A stretch of 64,000 bases of DNA from Lachnospiraceae bacterium (GTDB lineage Bacteria; Bacillota; Clostridia; Lachnospirales; Lachnospiraceae). Below are positions 1-7,695 of the stretch, piece after piece; the first letter of the stretch is position 1, and every line of letters starts with the position of its first letter. Under the pieces are notes generated by a model that was not told the DNA's origin, ran no database searches, and saw only the letters and a list, made by a program, of their open reading frames with translations. The translations under genes and the position numbers were made by a program. The stretch is from the NCBI GenBank assembly GCA_910576335.1, contig CAJTIU010000021.1, forward strand, positions 27,787-91,786, given 5' to 3'.

Positions 1-4
1 GGAG

Positions 5-2320
5 ATGGAGCTGGAAGATTTTGTTCAGAGAATTTCCCGGACGATACGGACGGCGGAGACGGTGGAGCAGTACCGGAAGCTGTCCAAGGCGAGGCAGGAT
101 TCCATCAAGGACGTGGGCGGCTTTGTGATGGGGAAGCTGAAAGGCGGCAGGCGGAAGAAGGACTGCGTGGTGTTCCGGTCCGCCCTGACGCTGGACATGG
201 ACCATGCCGAGGCGGATATCCCGGAGCGGATGGAGATGTTCTTTGACTTCCGGTGCCTGATCTATTCCACGCATAAGCATACGCCGGAGAGTCCCAGGTT
301 CCGGCTGGTGGTCCCGCTGTCCAGGAATGTGTCGCCGGACGAGTATGCGGCGGTGGCGCGGAAGGTGGCGGAGGACATCGGCATGGAGATGTTTGACGAT
401 ACCACTTATGAGCCGTCCCGCCTGATGTACTGGCCGTCCACGTCTGCGGACGGGGAGTTTGTGTTCCGGGATATCGAAGGAGAGATACTGGATCCGGACA
501 CGGTGCTCTCCAGGTATAAGGACTGGCGGGATTCTTCGGAGTGGCCGGTGAGCGGGCGGCAGCAGGCGGTGGTCTTGAGGGAGATGAAGAAGCAGGCGGA
601 CCCGCTCTCCAAGGAGGGCGTGGTCGGGGCGTTCTGCCGGACGTACAGCATCGAGGAAGCGGCGGAGGTGTTCCTGGCGGACGTGTATAAGCCGAGCGCC
701 ATGCAGGGGCGGTATGATTATGTACCGGCGGATTCCCAGGCGGGGGTGGTGGTTTATGAGGGGAAGTTTGCGTATTCCCACCATGCCACGGACCCGGCCT
801 GCGGGAAGTTGATGAATGCTTTTGACATGGTGCGTATCCATAAGTTTGGGGAGCTGGACGTGAGGGCTCCGGAGGATACGGAGGCTTCTAAGCTGCCGTC
901 CTTTAAGGCTATGAGCGAGTTTGCGGTCAGTGACGAAAAGGTGAAGCTGACGCTGGCAGAGGACAGGGCGCAGTCTGCCCGGAAGGAGTTTTCTTCGGAA
1001 GATGACTGGCGCAAGGGGCTGGAACTGGACCGGCAGGGGAAGGTGAAGGACACGCTGGACAATCTGGTACTGGCAATCCGGCATGATGAGGGCCTGCAGT
1101 CCATCGCTTTTAATCTGCACCGGGATGGGATTGATGCCGGGGAGAGCCTGCCCTGGAAGCAGATCAAGCCGGGGTGGAATGACTCTGATTTTGCGTCTTT
1201 GAAAGTTTATCTGAATAAGGGGTACGGGGTGTATGCGCCCACGAAGACGAAGGACGCTCTGCTGGCTGTGGCTTCGGAGCGGGCGTATCATCCGGTGAAG
1301 GAGTATCTGGATGCCCTGCCGGAGTGGGACGGGGTGAAGCGGGTTGACACGCTGCTGACGGATTATCTGGGGGCGGAGGATTCCGCATATACAAGGGCGG
1401 TCATTAGAAAGACGCTGGCGGCGGCCGTGGCGAGGATCTACCAGCCGGGGACGAAGTTTGACAGTGTGCTGATTTTAAACGGGCCGCAGGGGATCGGGAA
1501 GTCCACGCTGTTTGCCAGGCTTGCGGGGGCGTGGTTTTCGGACAGCCTGACGCTTACGGACATGCGCGATAAGTCGGGGCCGGAGAAGCTGCAGGGGTAC
1601 TGGATTCTGGAACTGGGGGAGCTTGCCGGGATGAAGAAGACGGACGTGGAGACGGTGAAGTCTTTTCTTTCCAGGGTGGATGACAAGTACCGGGCCAGCT
1701 ATGGGCTGAATGTGGAGAGCCACCCAAGGCAGTGCGTGATTGTGGGGAGTACGAACACGGAGAGCGGGTTTTTACGGGACATTACCGGGAACCGGCGCTT
1801 CTGGCCGGTGCGGGTAAACGGTGAGAGCGAGAGGAAGCCGTGGCAGATTTCCGGGGAGGACGTGCTGCAGGTATGGGCGGAGGCGAAGGCCGTCTATGAG
1901 AGCGGGGAGCGGCTGTATCTGGAAGGGGACGTTGCGGCCATGGCTGTATCCGAGCAGGCGGAGGCTATGGAGACGGATGACCGGGAAGGGCTGGTGCGGA
2001 CGTACCTTGACACGCTCCTGCCGGAGAACTGGGGCTCTATGAGTTTATATGACCGGAGGAATTTTTTGAACGGCAGCGAGTTTGGGGAGGAACGGCAGAC
2101 GGGTACGGTGCGCCGGATGGTGGTGTGCAACATGGAGATCTGGTGTGAGTGCTTCGGGAGGGAGTCCTCTGCGCTGAAAAAGATAGATTCCTATGAGATC
2201 AGCGGCATCATGCGGAAGATTGAGGGCTGGGGGAAATATACGGAGACGAAGAACGGGATGTCCGGCTTTCCAATCTATGGGAAACAGCGGGCATATGTGC
2301 GGGAACAAGACAGGGAATAG
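5..2320 (+). CDS. VapE/VirE-family phage replication protein (primase-helicase), probably 5'-truncated by the window
   Basis: The 771 readable residues end in a virulence-associated E type P-loop ATPase. A Walker A motif GPQGIGKST lies near residues 493-501, followed by the family pattern of an ELGEL segment, a SFLSR segment, and a GSTNT...TGNRRFWPV block near residues 580-605. The N-terminal third, with a conserved LDMDHA acidic motif near residue 65, resembles the primase-like domain usually fused to this helicase in Clostridia phages. It should prime and unwind phage DNA. The frame is still open at the window edge (an in-frame Glu codon precedes the ATG at 5) and no ribosome binding site can be placed, so the true start is probably upstream. 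Downstream are the VRR-NUC nuclease and helicase genes, which together form the replication module. Family call is confident; exact start is not. Confidence 0.85.
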   Translation: MELEDFVQRISRTIRTAETVEQYRKLSKARQDSIKDVGGFVMGKLKGGRRKKDCVVFRSALTLDMDHAEADIPERMEMFFDFRCLIYSTHKHTPESPRFRLVVPLSRNVSPDEYAAVARKVAEDIGMEMFDDTTYEPSRLMYWPSTSADGEFVFRDIEGEILDPDTVLSRYKDWRDSSEWPVSGRQQAVVLREMKKQADPLSKEGVVGAFCRTYSIEEAAEVFLADVYKPSAMQGRYDYVPADSQAGVVVYEGKFAYSHHATDPACGKLMNAFDMVRIHKFGELDVRAPEDTEASKLPSFKAMSEFAVSDEKVKLTLAEDRAQSARKEFSSEDDWRKGLELDRQGKVKDTLDNLVLAIRHDEGLQSIAFNLHRDGIDAGESLPWKQIKPGWNDSDFASLKVYLNKGYGVYAPTKTKDALLAVASERAYHPVKEYLDALPEWDGVKRVDTLLTDYLGAEDSAYTRAVIRKTLAAAVARIYQPGTKFDSVLILNGPQGIGKSTLFARLAGAWFSDSLTLTDMRDKSGPEKLQGYWILELGELAGMKKTDVETVKSFLSRVDDKYRASYGLNVESHPRQCVIVGSTNTESGFLRDITGNRRFWPVRVNGESERKPWQISGEDVLQVWAEAKAVYESGERLYLEGDVAAMAVSEQAEAMETDDREGLVRTYLDTLLPENWGSMSLYDRRNFLNGSEFGEERQTGTVRRMVVCNMEIWCECFGRESSALKKIDSYEISGIMRKIEGWGKYTETKNGMSGFPIYGKQRAYVREQDRE

Positions 2321-2458
2321 ACGGAACAAGTCTGCCTGTATGGGAACAAGCCGGAAGGGAACGAGCGGAACAAGAGGGAGTTTGTTCTGACGGTAGTTCC
2401 CGTACAAGGGATTCCGTAAAATCAAGGGTTGCGGGGCGGTCTGGAACAAGGGAACAAG
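2302..2458. repeat. Cluster of GGAACAAG repeats (iteron-like, candidate phage origin)
   Basis: Six exact copies of GGAACAAG start at 2302, 2323, 2343, 2367, 2443 and 2451, with one variant (GGAACGAG) at 2358. They overlap the 3' end of the VapE-like gene and fill the gap before the nuclease gene. Short repeats in one orientation next to a replication gene are the usual look of initiator-binding iterons, but origin function is inference. The rest of the 2321-2589 gap shows no convincing gene. Confidence 0.45.
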
Positions 2459-2589
2459 AATCTCTTAGTGGGGTATGGGTAATAAGAAAAAGAAGCATAT
2501 AGGTACGTGTTATATACACGTATAAGGTATAAGGGATTTTTTGTATCCATGTTCCGGGCTTTGTTCCGTGACGGGACGGAGGTGTCTGG

Positions 2590-2871
2590 ATGAGGGAGAA
2601 TGAGATTGAACGGCGGCTAGCCGTATCAGTGAAAAAGCTGGGAGGCATGGCGGTGAAGTTCGTCTCTCCCGGCTTGGATGGGGTGCCGGACCGGATTGTC
2701 TTACTGCCGGGGAGGAAGATTGCTTTTGTGGAGTTGAAGGCCCCTGGGAAGAAGCCAAGGCCCTTGCAGGAGAAGAGGAAGCGGCAGTTGGAGGGGCTGG
2801 GGTTTCCGGTTTATGTGATAGATAAGGCAGAGCAGATCGGAGGTGTGCTGGATGAGATATGTTCCCCATGA
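2590..2871 (+). CDS. VRR-NUC domain nuclease
   Basis: A 93-residue protein that consists almost entirely of one VRR-NUC (PD-(D/E)XK superfamily) domain. The visible core is the G-x-PDRI motif near residues 33-38 and the VELKAPG motif near residues 52-58, which supply the acidic and lysine residues of the active site. Stand-alone VRR-NUC proteins of this size are common in phage replication modules, where they are thought to cut branched or replication intermediates. The ATG is preceded by a good GGAGGTG ribosome binding site. Its end overlaps the start of the helicase gene, so the two are probably translationally coupled. Confidence 0.88.
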   Translation: MRENEIERRLAVSVKKLGGMAVKFVSPGLDGVPDRIVLLPGRKIAFVELKAPGKKPRPLQEKRKRQLEGLGFPVYVIDKAEQIGGVLDEICSP

Positions 2872-4219
2872 GTATCAGGAGTATGCGAAGGAGTTTATCA
2901 TCAGGGAGAAGGTGAGTGCCTTGTTTTTGGACTGCGGGCTTGGGAAGACGGTGATCACGCTGACGGCGGTGTGGGAGCTTCTGTTTGACTATTTTGATAT
3001 CCGTAAGGTGCTTGTGATTGCGCCGCTGCGGGTGGCGAGGGATACCTGGGGCGGCGAGCTGGAGAAGTGGGAGCATCTGTCCGGGATTGGGCTGTCAAAG
3101 GTGCTGGGGCCGGAGAAGGAGCGGCTGGCGGCTTTGGAGCGGGAGGCGCAGGTGTATGTCATCAACCGGGAAAATGTGGAGTGGCTGGTGGATTTCTGCA
3201 GGTGGGATTTTGACATGGTGGTGATTGATGAGCTGTCTTCTTTCAAGTCCCATAAGGCGAAGCGGTTTAAGGCGCTAAAGAGGGTGCGGCTGAAGGTGAG
3301 GCGGATAGTGGGGCTGACCGGGACGCCGGCGCCGAACGGGCTGATCGACTTATGGGCGGAGATCGGGCTGCTGGACATGGGGCAGAGGCTTGGGCGGTTC
3401 ATCGGCGGATACCGGGAGCGGTTCTTCCTGCCGGATAAGCGGAGCAGACAGATGGTGTTCTCCTACAAGCCCAGGGACGGGGCGGAGGAAGCAATCTATG
3501 GATTGATCTCTGATATCTGTATCAGCATGAGGGCGTGTGACTATCTGGATATGCCGGAGTGTGTTTATAACCGGGTGGAGGTTGCCATGAGCGGGAGGGA
3601 GATGGAGCTGTATGGGAAGCTGGAGAAAGATATGCTGCTGCCATTTGCGGACGGGGATATTGACGCGGTGAACGCTGCCGGGCTCTCCAACAAGTTGCTG
3701 CAGATGGCGAACGGCGCGGTCTATGATGAGAACGGCAGGGTGAGGCGTATCCATGACCGGAAGCTGGAGGCTCTGGAGGATTTGGTGGAGGCGGCGAACG
3801 GGAAGCCGGTGCTGGTGGCTTACTGGTACAGGCATGACCTGGAGCGGATAAGGGAGAGGGTGGAGGCCGTGGAGCTGGATACGGCGGAGGATATGCGGAG
3901 GTGGAATGCCGGGGAGATTCCGGTAGCGGTGATCCACCCGGCGTCCGCAGGGCATGGGCTGAACCTGCAGGCGGGAGGCTCCACGCTGGTATGGTTCGGG
4001 CTTACCTGGTCTTTGGAACTGTACCAGCAGATGAACGCAAGGCTGTGGAGGCAGGGGCAGGAGGATACGGTGGTGGTCCACCATCTGATTGTGAAGGGAA
4101 CGCTGGATGAGCGGGTGATGGCGGCTCTGGAGAGGAAGGACTGCGGGCAGGCGGCGCTTGTGGAAGCGGTGAGGGCGAGGATTGGAGGCGAAAAGGATGG
4201 AGACAGAGAAACTGTTTAA
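2852..4219 (+). CDS. SNF2-type DEAD/DEAH-box helicase
   Basis: A 455-residue superfamily 2 helicase with the expected motifs in order: I (GLGKT, residues 29-33), II (VVIDELSSF, near residue 125), III (LTGTPAPNG, near 155), and V/VI (ASAGHGLNLQ through QMNARLWRQGQ, near 370-410). Such SNF2-like helicases sit next to VRR-NUC genes in many Gram-positive phages and act in replication or recombination. I place the start at the ATG at 2852 because GGAGGTG (2839-2845) lies six bases upstream; a GTG at 2843 is also in frame. It overlaps the preceding gene by 20 bases and runs into the sigma-like gene. Confidence 0.9.
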   Translation: MRYVPHEYQEYAKEFIIREKVSALFLDCGLGKTVITLTAVWELLFDYFDIRKVLVIAPLRVARDTWGGELEKWEHLSGIGLSKVLGPEKERLAALEREAQVYVINRENVEWLVDFCRWDFDMVVIDELSSFKSHKAKRFKALKRVRLKVRRIVGLTGTPAPNGLIDLWAEIGLLDMGQRLGRFIGGYRERFFLPDKRSRQMVFSYKPRDGAEEAIYGLISDICISMRACDYLDMPECVYNRVEVAMSGREMELYGKLEKDMLLPFADGDIDAVNAAGLSNKLLQMANGAVYDENGRVRRIHDRKLEALEDLVEAANGKPVLVAYWYRHDLERIRERVEAVELDTAEDMRRWNAGEIPVAVIHPASAGHGLNLQAGGSTLVWFGLTWSLELYQQMNARLWRQGQEDTVVVHHLIVKGTLDERVMAALERKDCGQAALVEAVRARIGGEKDGDRETV

Positions 4220-4682
4220 GGAATACCAGAGCTGGAAGAAGGACATGGGGCTTCTGGAGTTTGAGATTTCCCGGTTCCGGGGTGTGCCGTATGAGGACGT
4301 GATAAGGAGCATGTGCCTGTCACAGTCCCAGGGGGAGCGGGTGCAGGGCGGCGGGACTTCCGATAAGACCGGGAATGCGGCGGTGAAATACCGGCAGGTA
4401 AAGGAGCGTCTGGATGATGACTGGTTTGATTACCTGCTTGGGAGGTATCAGGCGGTGAAGGAAGAACTGGAATTTTTTGAGTATGCCGTGGGGCAGTTGA
4501 GCGGGAGGCTGCCGGAGGTGGTGCGGGATATGGTGATGGAGGATATGACGTGGCGGGAGATGGCGGAAAAGTATAATGTGAGCGAAACGATGATAGCGAA
4601 GTACCGGAAGAAAGCGCTGGCGGAGATGAAAGAGCTGTACCGGATACGGGAGAAGACGGCAGGGCGGTATCTTTTGGACTGA
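4197..4682 (+). CDS. Sigma-70-like/RinA-ArpU-type phage late transcription regulator
   Basis: A 161-residue protein ending in a sigma-region-4-like helix-turn-helix (residues about 110-150), with the typical TWREMAEKYNVSETMIAKY arrangement. The N-terminal part is helical and charged. Phage proteins of this build, such as RinA, ArpU and DUF1492-like regulators, switch on the late packaging and structural genes. Its place at the end of the replication module and before the structural genes fits that role. The ATG at 4197 is chosen because GGAGG (4184-4188) precedes it by eight bases; an in-frame TTG at 4182 is less likely. The specific family is inferred from build and context. Confidence 0.7.
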   Translation: METEKLFKEYQSWKKDMGLLEFEISRFRGVPYEDVIRSMCLSQSQGERVQGGGTSDKTGNAAVKYRQVKERLDDDWFDYLLGRYQAVKEELEFFEYAVGQLSGRLPEVVRDMVMEDMTWREMAEKYNVSETMIAKYRKKALAEMKELYRIREKTAGRYLLD

Positions 4683-4690
4683 CCGGCGGG

Positions 4691-4900
4691 GTCTGGTTTA
4701 GTAATGGTTGGGTAATGGTTTAGTAAAGGTACAGTAAGGGTTTATTGAAAGTTTATTGGAAGCTGTGGTATTCTTAGAATGCGAAGAACTGTAAGGAGCT
4801 CTGTGGATATGTCCATGGGGCTTTTTCTTTTGTCTTTGCGGGGCGGCGGGCTTCATCCTTTCACCGCCGCCCTTTTTGGGATTGAGAGGATGGAAGGGAG
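4691..4900. promoter_or_regulatory. Repeat-rich intergenic region, candidate late-gene control region
   Basis: Directly after the sigma-like regulator are short direct repeats: GGTTTAGTAA at 4695 and 4717, GTAATGGTT at 4701 and 4712, and a near-tandem GTTTATTGAAAG/GTTTATTGGAAG at 4740 and 4751. The position between a late regulator and the next gene suggests a regulator-binding or promoter region. No function is shown directly. Confidence 0.35.
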
Positions 4901-4903
4901 ATC

Positions 4904-5107
4904 ATGATGGATTGTTTTGCGTTGTGCGGGAATGGGCACTGCGGCGTGATCGGAAGGCAGTGCCAGGGGAAGCCCTGCGGTTTTCATAAGACGAAGGAGG
5001 AACAGGAGCGGTCCCTAGAGAAAGCAAGGGAGAGGCTTAGGAGCCTGCCAGAGCATCAGCAGGACGCCATAGCGGATAAGTATTACGGCGGAGTGAGGCG
5101 GTGGTGA
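4904..5107 (+). CDS. Small cysteine-rich hypothetical protein
   Basis: A 67-residue protein with a cluster of cysteines and histidines in its first 30 residues (CALCGNGHC, then QCQGKPCGFH), followed by a charged helix. This is the look of a small zinc-binding protein. Two adjacent ATGs (4904 and 4907) follow a GGGAG ribosome binding site. It ends three bases before the HNH gene's ATG, which suggests coupling. I do not recognise a named family; it is common for small zinc proteins to sit upstream of phage HNH endonucleases. Confidence 0.55.
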   Translation: MMDCFALCGNGHCGVIGRQCQGKPCGFHKTKEEQERSLEKARERLRSLPEHQQDAIADKYYGGVRRW

Positions 5108-5109
5108 TT

Positions 5110-5463
5110 ATGCCGAGAAGGCCGAAGAAGCCGTGTAAGCATCCGGGATGCCCGGAGCTGACGGACGGTGATTTCTGTGAGGAACATGCCAGACTGCACA
5201 GAGCGGACCGTGCGGACGCTTCCGGGCGTGGATATGACAGCAGGTGGCGGAAGGCAAGGAAACTTTTTCTGAAACGGCATCCCCTGTGTGAGAAGTGTAA
5301 GGAGCAGGGACGGTTCATGAAAGCGGAAGTGGTTGACCATATCGTGCCACACAGAGGGGATGGGAAGCTGTTCTGGGATGAGGGAAACTGGCAGGCGCTC
5401 TGTAAGAGCTGCCATGACAGCAAGACCATGACCGAGGACAGGTATCAGGAATATAGGTACTGA
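5110..5463 (+). CDS. HNH endonuclease
   Basis: A 117-residue HNH nuclease. A zinc-ligand pair (CKHPGC...CEEH) opens the protein, followed by CEKC, the VVDHIVPH motif (the HNH histidines) near residue 75, and the closing CKSCHDSK. HNH proteins upstream of terminase genes help cos-type packaging in many siphoviruses. Here methyltransferase genes separate it from terminase. I choose the ATG at 5110 over the in-frame GTGs at 5101 and 5104 because the protein then begins with the usual MPRRPKKPC. Confidence 0.88.
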   Translation: MPRRPKKPCKHPGCPELTDGDFCEEHARLHRADRADASGRGYDSRWRKARKLFLKRHPLCEKCKEQGRFMKAEVVDHIVPHRGDGKLFWDEGNWQALCKSCHDSKTMTEDRYQEYRY

Positions 5464-5469
5464 CGGCAG

Positions 5470-5497
5470 AAAAGCCCTGGGAGCTTCCAGGGCTTTT
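5470..5497. terminator. Bidirectional terminator between HNH gene and SymE-like gene
   Basis: AAAAGCCCTGG (5470-5480) pairs perfectly with CCAGGGCTTTT (5487-5497) around a six-base loop. The A- and T-runs on both sides let it stop convergent transcripts from the HNH gene (+) and the SymE-like gene (-). Confidence 0.8.
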
Positions 5498-5516
5498 GCG
5501 GTACAGGCTGTTCTTA

Positions 5517-5750
5517 TCATGCGGGTTCGGCGGGACATTCTGATTCCGGCGGCGCGGGGTGGATGTGTATGGAGCCTTCTTCATAGTCCACCTGCAGGCG
5601 GTCCCCGATGTGGAAGCCGAGGGATTCCAGCCAGTTTCCTTCTATCTGGATTTTAGGTGTCCGGATGTATTTGGTGTCGTCAAAAGGATTTTTGGGATAG
5701 GTAAGTCGTGAGGAAGTGATTACTTTTATCAGCTTTGATTTCATAGACAT
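5517..5750 (-). CDS. SymE-like toxin (type I toxin family)
   Basis: A 77-residue minus-strand protein whose middle and end (PKIQIEGNWLESLGF, then GDRLQVDYEEGSIHI) match the SymE toxin family, which has an AbrB-like fold. In Escherichia coli SymE is an SOS-induced toxin held down by an antisense RNA; whether the same holds here is unknown. The start is supported by AAGGAGG just upstream; ATGs at 5750 and 5744 are both possible. It is the only minus-strand gene in the prophage half and faces the phage genes, so it looks like a cargo (moron) gene with its own control. Confidence 0.7.
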   Translation of the reverse strand: MSMKSKLIKVITSSRLTYPKNPFDDTKYIRTPKIQIEGNWLESLGFHIGDRLQVDYEEGSIHIHPAPPESECPAEPA

Positions 5751-6128
5751 GTGCCTCCTTTGGATTTGGTGTGGTGCTGACTATTATTTTACCGGGGAAA
5801 CGTGCGGATCTCCAGCGAAATCTGGCCGGTGATTTCCACAAAGATTTTTCCCGTGAGCTGTGGGTTCTGCCTGAGGCCGGAGGGGAGGGGCGGTGCAAAT
5901 CTCCAGAAGCCGTCCCCCTGGACACCGCCGCCCCCTCAAACGTGAATTTTCGCAGATATTGACAGGGGGGATAGGCGGCACATGATCCTGGCATACATAA
6001 ATGCGGGATTTACAAGGATTCCGGCGGATTATTCCGTACCTGAAATCTCTGTAAATCCTGCATTTTGGTGCTGAAAAACTATCGGAAAAAGGTGGTTTTT
6101 CGGCTCTTTTTGTTTTGGGGGTGAAGGT
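5751..6128. other. Intergenic region with long inverted repeat
   Basis: No gene is supported here. The notable structure is an inverted repeat, ATGCGGGATTTACA (6001-6014) with TGTAAATCCTGCAT (6050-6063), pairing at 13 of 14 positions and extendable by AA/TT. It must also hold the promoter of the divergent SymE-like gene and possibly one for the downstream + strand genes. An operator or an antisense RNA for the toxin are possibilities that cannot be told apart by eye. Confidence 0.4.
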
Positions 6129-6332
6129 ATGACGAAGGAACAGGCGGAGCGGATCAGGGAGCTTCGTATGCAGGGGAAGGGCTATAAGGCTGTTGCTTCT
6201 GCCGTGGGGCTGTCCCGTGACATTGTGCGGAATTACTGTAAGGCGAACGGGATGGAAGGCTATGGGGAAGCCGCGAAGCTGAACATGCAGAGAGAGATGG
6301 CGGAGAATGGTGCCGCCATGCCGGGTGCATGA
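6129..6332 (+). CDS. Small helix-turn-helix protein
   Basis: A 67-residue protein that is mostly a resolvase/Hin-like helix-turn-helix (GKGYKAVASAVGLSRDIVRNY, residues about 17-37). A strong GGGGGTGAAGG ribosome binding site supports the ATG. It overlaps the next gene by 26 bases. Small HTH proteins like this precede PAPS-reductase-like genes in related phages; the target is unknown. Confidence 0.65.
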   Translation: MTKEQAERIRELRMQGKGYKAVASAVGLSRDIVRNYCKANGMEGYGEAAKLNMQREMAENGAAMPGA

Positions 6333-7131
6333 GGACGGCGGAAAGGAAAAGCTGTATGCGGCTTCGCTGTCCGGCGGGAAGGATTCCACGGCCATGGTCC
6401 TGCGGCTGGTGGAGGAAGGCTGGCCTTTGGATTTTGTGATGTTCTGTGACACGGGGCTGGAATTTCCCCAGATGTATGAGCATGTGGAAAGGCTGGAAAA
6501 GGCCCTGCCGGTCCCGGTGGTGCGTCTGAAAGAGGAAAAGGGCTTTGAGTATTACCTGCTCCGTTATACGCCGGAACGGAAAGACCCAGATTCTCCTTAT
6601 GCGGGTATGCCGGGGATGAGTTGGGCAGGTCCCAGGAACCGCTGGTGTACGTCCGTGTTGAAGACGGCGGTGATTGGCAGGTATCTGTCAGGGCTTAGAA
6701 AGAAATATGACATTGTGCAGTATATCGGCATAGCGGCGGATGAGCCGCAGAGAGTGAGGGAGTACCGGTATCCCCTGGTGGAATGGGGGATGACAGAGAA
6801 GGACTGCTTGGATTACTGCTATGTGCGGGGGTATGACTGGGGCGGGCTGTACCGTTTGTTTGACCGGGTGTCCTGCTGGTGCTGCCCTCTGCAGGGGCTG
6901 GAGGAACTGCGGACGCTGCGCCGGGAGTTTCCGGAGCTGTGGAGCCGGCTTCTGGAATGGGAAACCAAAACCTGGCGGAATTTCCGGAAGGATTTTTCCG
7001 TGCAGGAGCTGGAGGTCAGGTTCCGGTTTGAGGAAGAACGGATACGGGAGGGAAAACGTATCCGGGGGAAGGATTTTTTTAAGGAGCTGTATGGGAGGTT
7101 GGGCAGAAATGGAGACAGGGCAGAAATATAA
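6307..7131 (+). CDS. Phosphoadenosine phosphosulfate reductase-family protein (DndC-like ATP pyrophosphatase)
   Basis: A 274-residue protein with the SGGKDST pyrophosphatase loop at residues 22-28, a CDTGLEFP motif shortly after, an RWCTSVLK motif near residue 118, and a CWCCPLQG cysteine cluster near residue 195 that could hold a metal or Fe-S centre. This build is that of phage PAPS-reductase-like proteins, relatives of DndC and CysH. Their substrate in phages is not settled; DNA or nucleotide modification is one idea, and the two neighbouring methyltransferases fit it. The start could also be the GTG at 6310 or 6325. It overlaps the methyltransferase gene. Confidence 0.8.
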   Translation: MVPPCRVHEDGGKEKLYAASLSGGKDSTAMVLRLVEEGWPLDFVMFCDTGLEFPQMYEHVERLEKALPVPVVRLKEEKGFEYYLLRYTPERKDPDSPYAGMPGMSWAGPRNRWCTSVLKTAVIGRYLSGLRKKYDIVQYIGIAADEPQRVREYRYPLVEWGMTEKDCLDYCYVRGYDWGGLYRLFDRVSCWCCPLQGLEELRTLRREFPELWSRLLEWETKTWRNFRKDFSVQELEVRFRFEEERIREGKRIRGKDFFKELYGRLGRNGDRAEI

Positions 7132-7693
7132 TATCGTCTATGCCGATCCTCCGTGGCGGTATGATAATAAGCGGGTGCAGGGCGGAGCGGAGAAGCATTA
7201 CGGGACAATGAGTACAGAAGAGATCTGCGGGCTGCCTGTGTCGGATATCTGCGCGGAAAACTGTACGCTGTTTTTGTGGGTTACGTTCCCGCAGTTGCCG
7301 GAGGCCCTGCGTGTGATGGAGAGCTGGGGGTTCCGGTATAAGACGGTGGCTTTCGTGTGGCTGAAACAGAACCGGAAGTCTCCGGGCTGGTTTTACGGTC
7401 TGGGGTTCTGGACTAGGGGGAATGCGGAGATTTGCCTGCTGGGAGTGAAAGGGCATCCCAGGCGTAGGTCTGCCCGTGTCCACCAGTTTATCATTTCTCC
7501 TCTGGAAGCGCACAGCAAGAAGCCGGACGAGACGAGGGAGAAGATCGTGGAATTGATGGGAGACCTTCCGAGGGTGGAACTGTTTGCAAGGCAGCGTGTC
7601 CCCGGCTGGGAAGCGTGGGGGAATGAGGTGGAGAGCAGTGTTGTCCTGGAACCGGAAGGAAGCGGAAGAGAGAAGAGCGGGGAGGTGGACTGA
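7109..7693 (+). CDS. MT-A70-family N6-adenine DNA methyltransferase
   Basis: A 194-residue MT-A70 methyltransferase with the catalytic DPPW at residues 13-16, an AdoMet-site region (TLFLWVTFPQ, then the GFRYKT and VWLKQN strands) and a GNAEICLLGVKG segment typical of phage members. It should methylate adenine N6 in phage DNA and so protect it from host restriction. The ATG at 7109 has a GGGAGG site about ten bases upstream. The same frame is open further upstream, but that part overlaps the previous gene and has no family match. Three bases separate it from the cytosine methyltransferase. Confidence 0.88.
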   Translation: METGQKYNIVYADPPWRYDNKRVQGGAEKHYGTMSTEEICGLPVSDICAENCTLFLWVTFPQLPEALRVMESWGFRYKTVAFVWLKQNRKSPGWFYGLGFWTRGNAEICLLGVKGHPRRRSARVHQFIISPLEAHSKKPDETREKIVELMGDLPRVELFARQRVPGWEAWGNEVESSVVLEPEGSGREKSGEVD

Positions 7694-7695
7694 CC

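Noticed and set aside
2302..2458. CRISPR array reading of the short repeats
   Set aside because: Repeats are only eight bases, spacing is irregular, and there are no cas genes.
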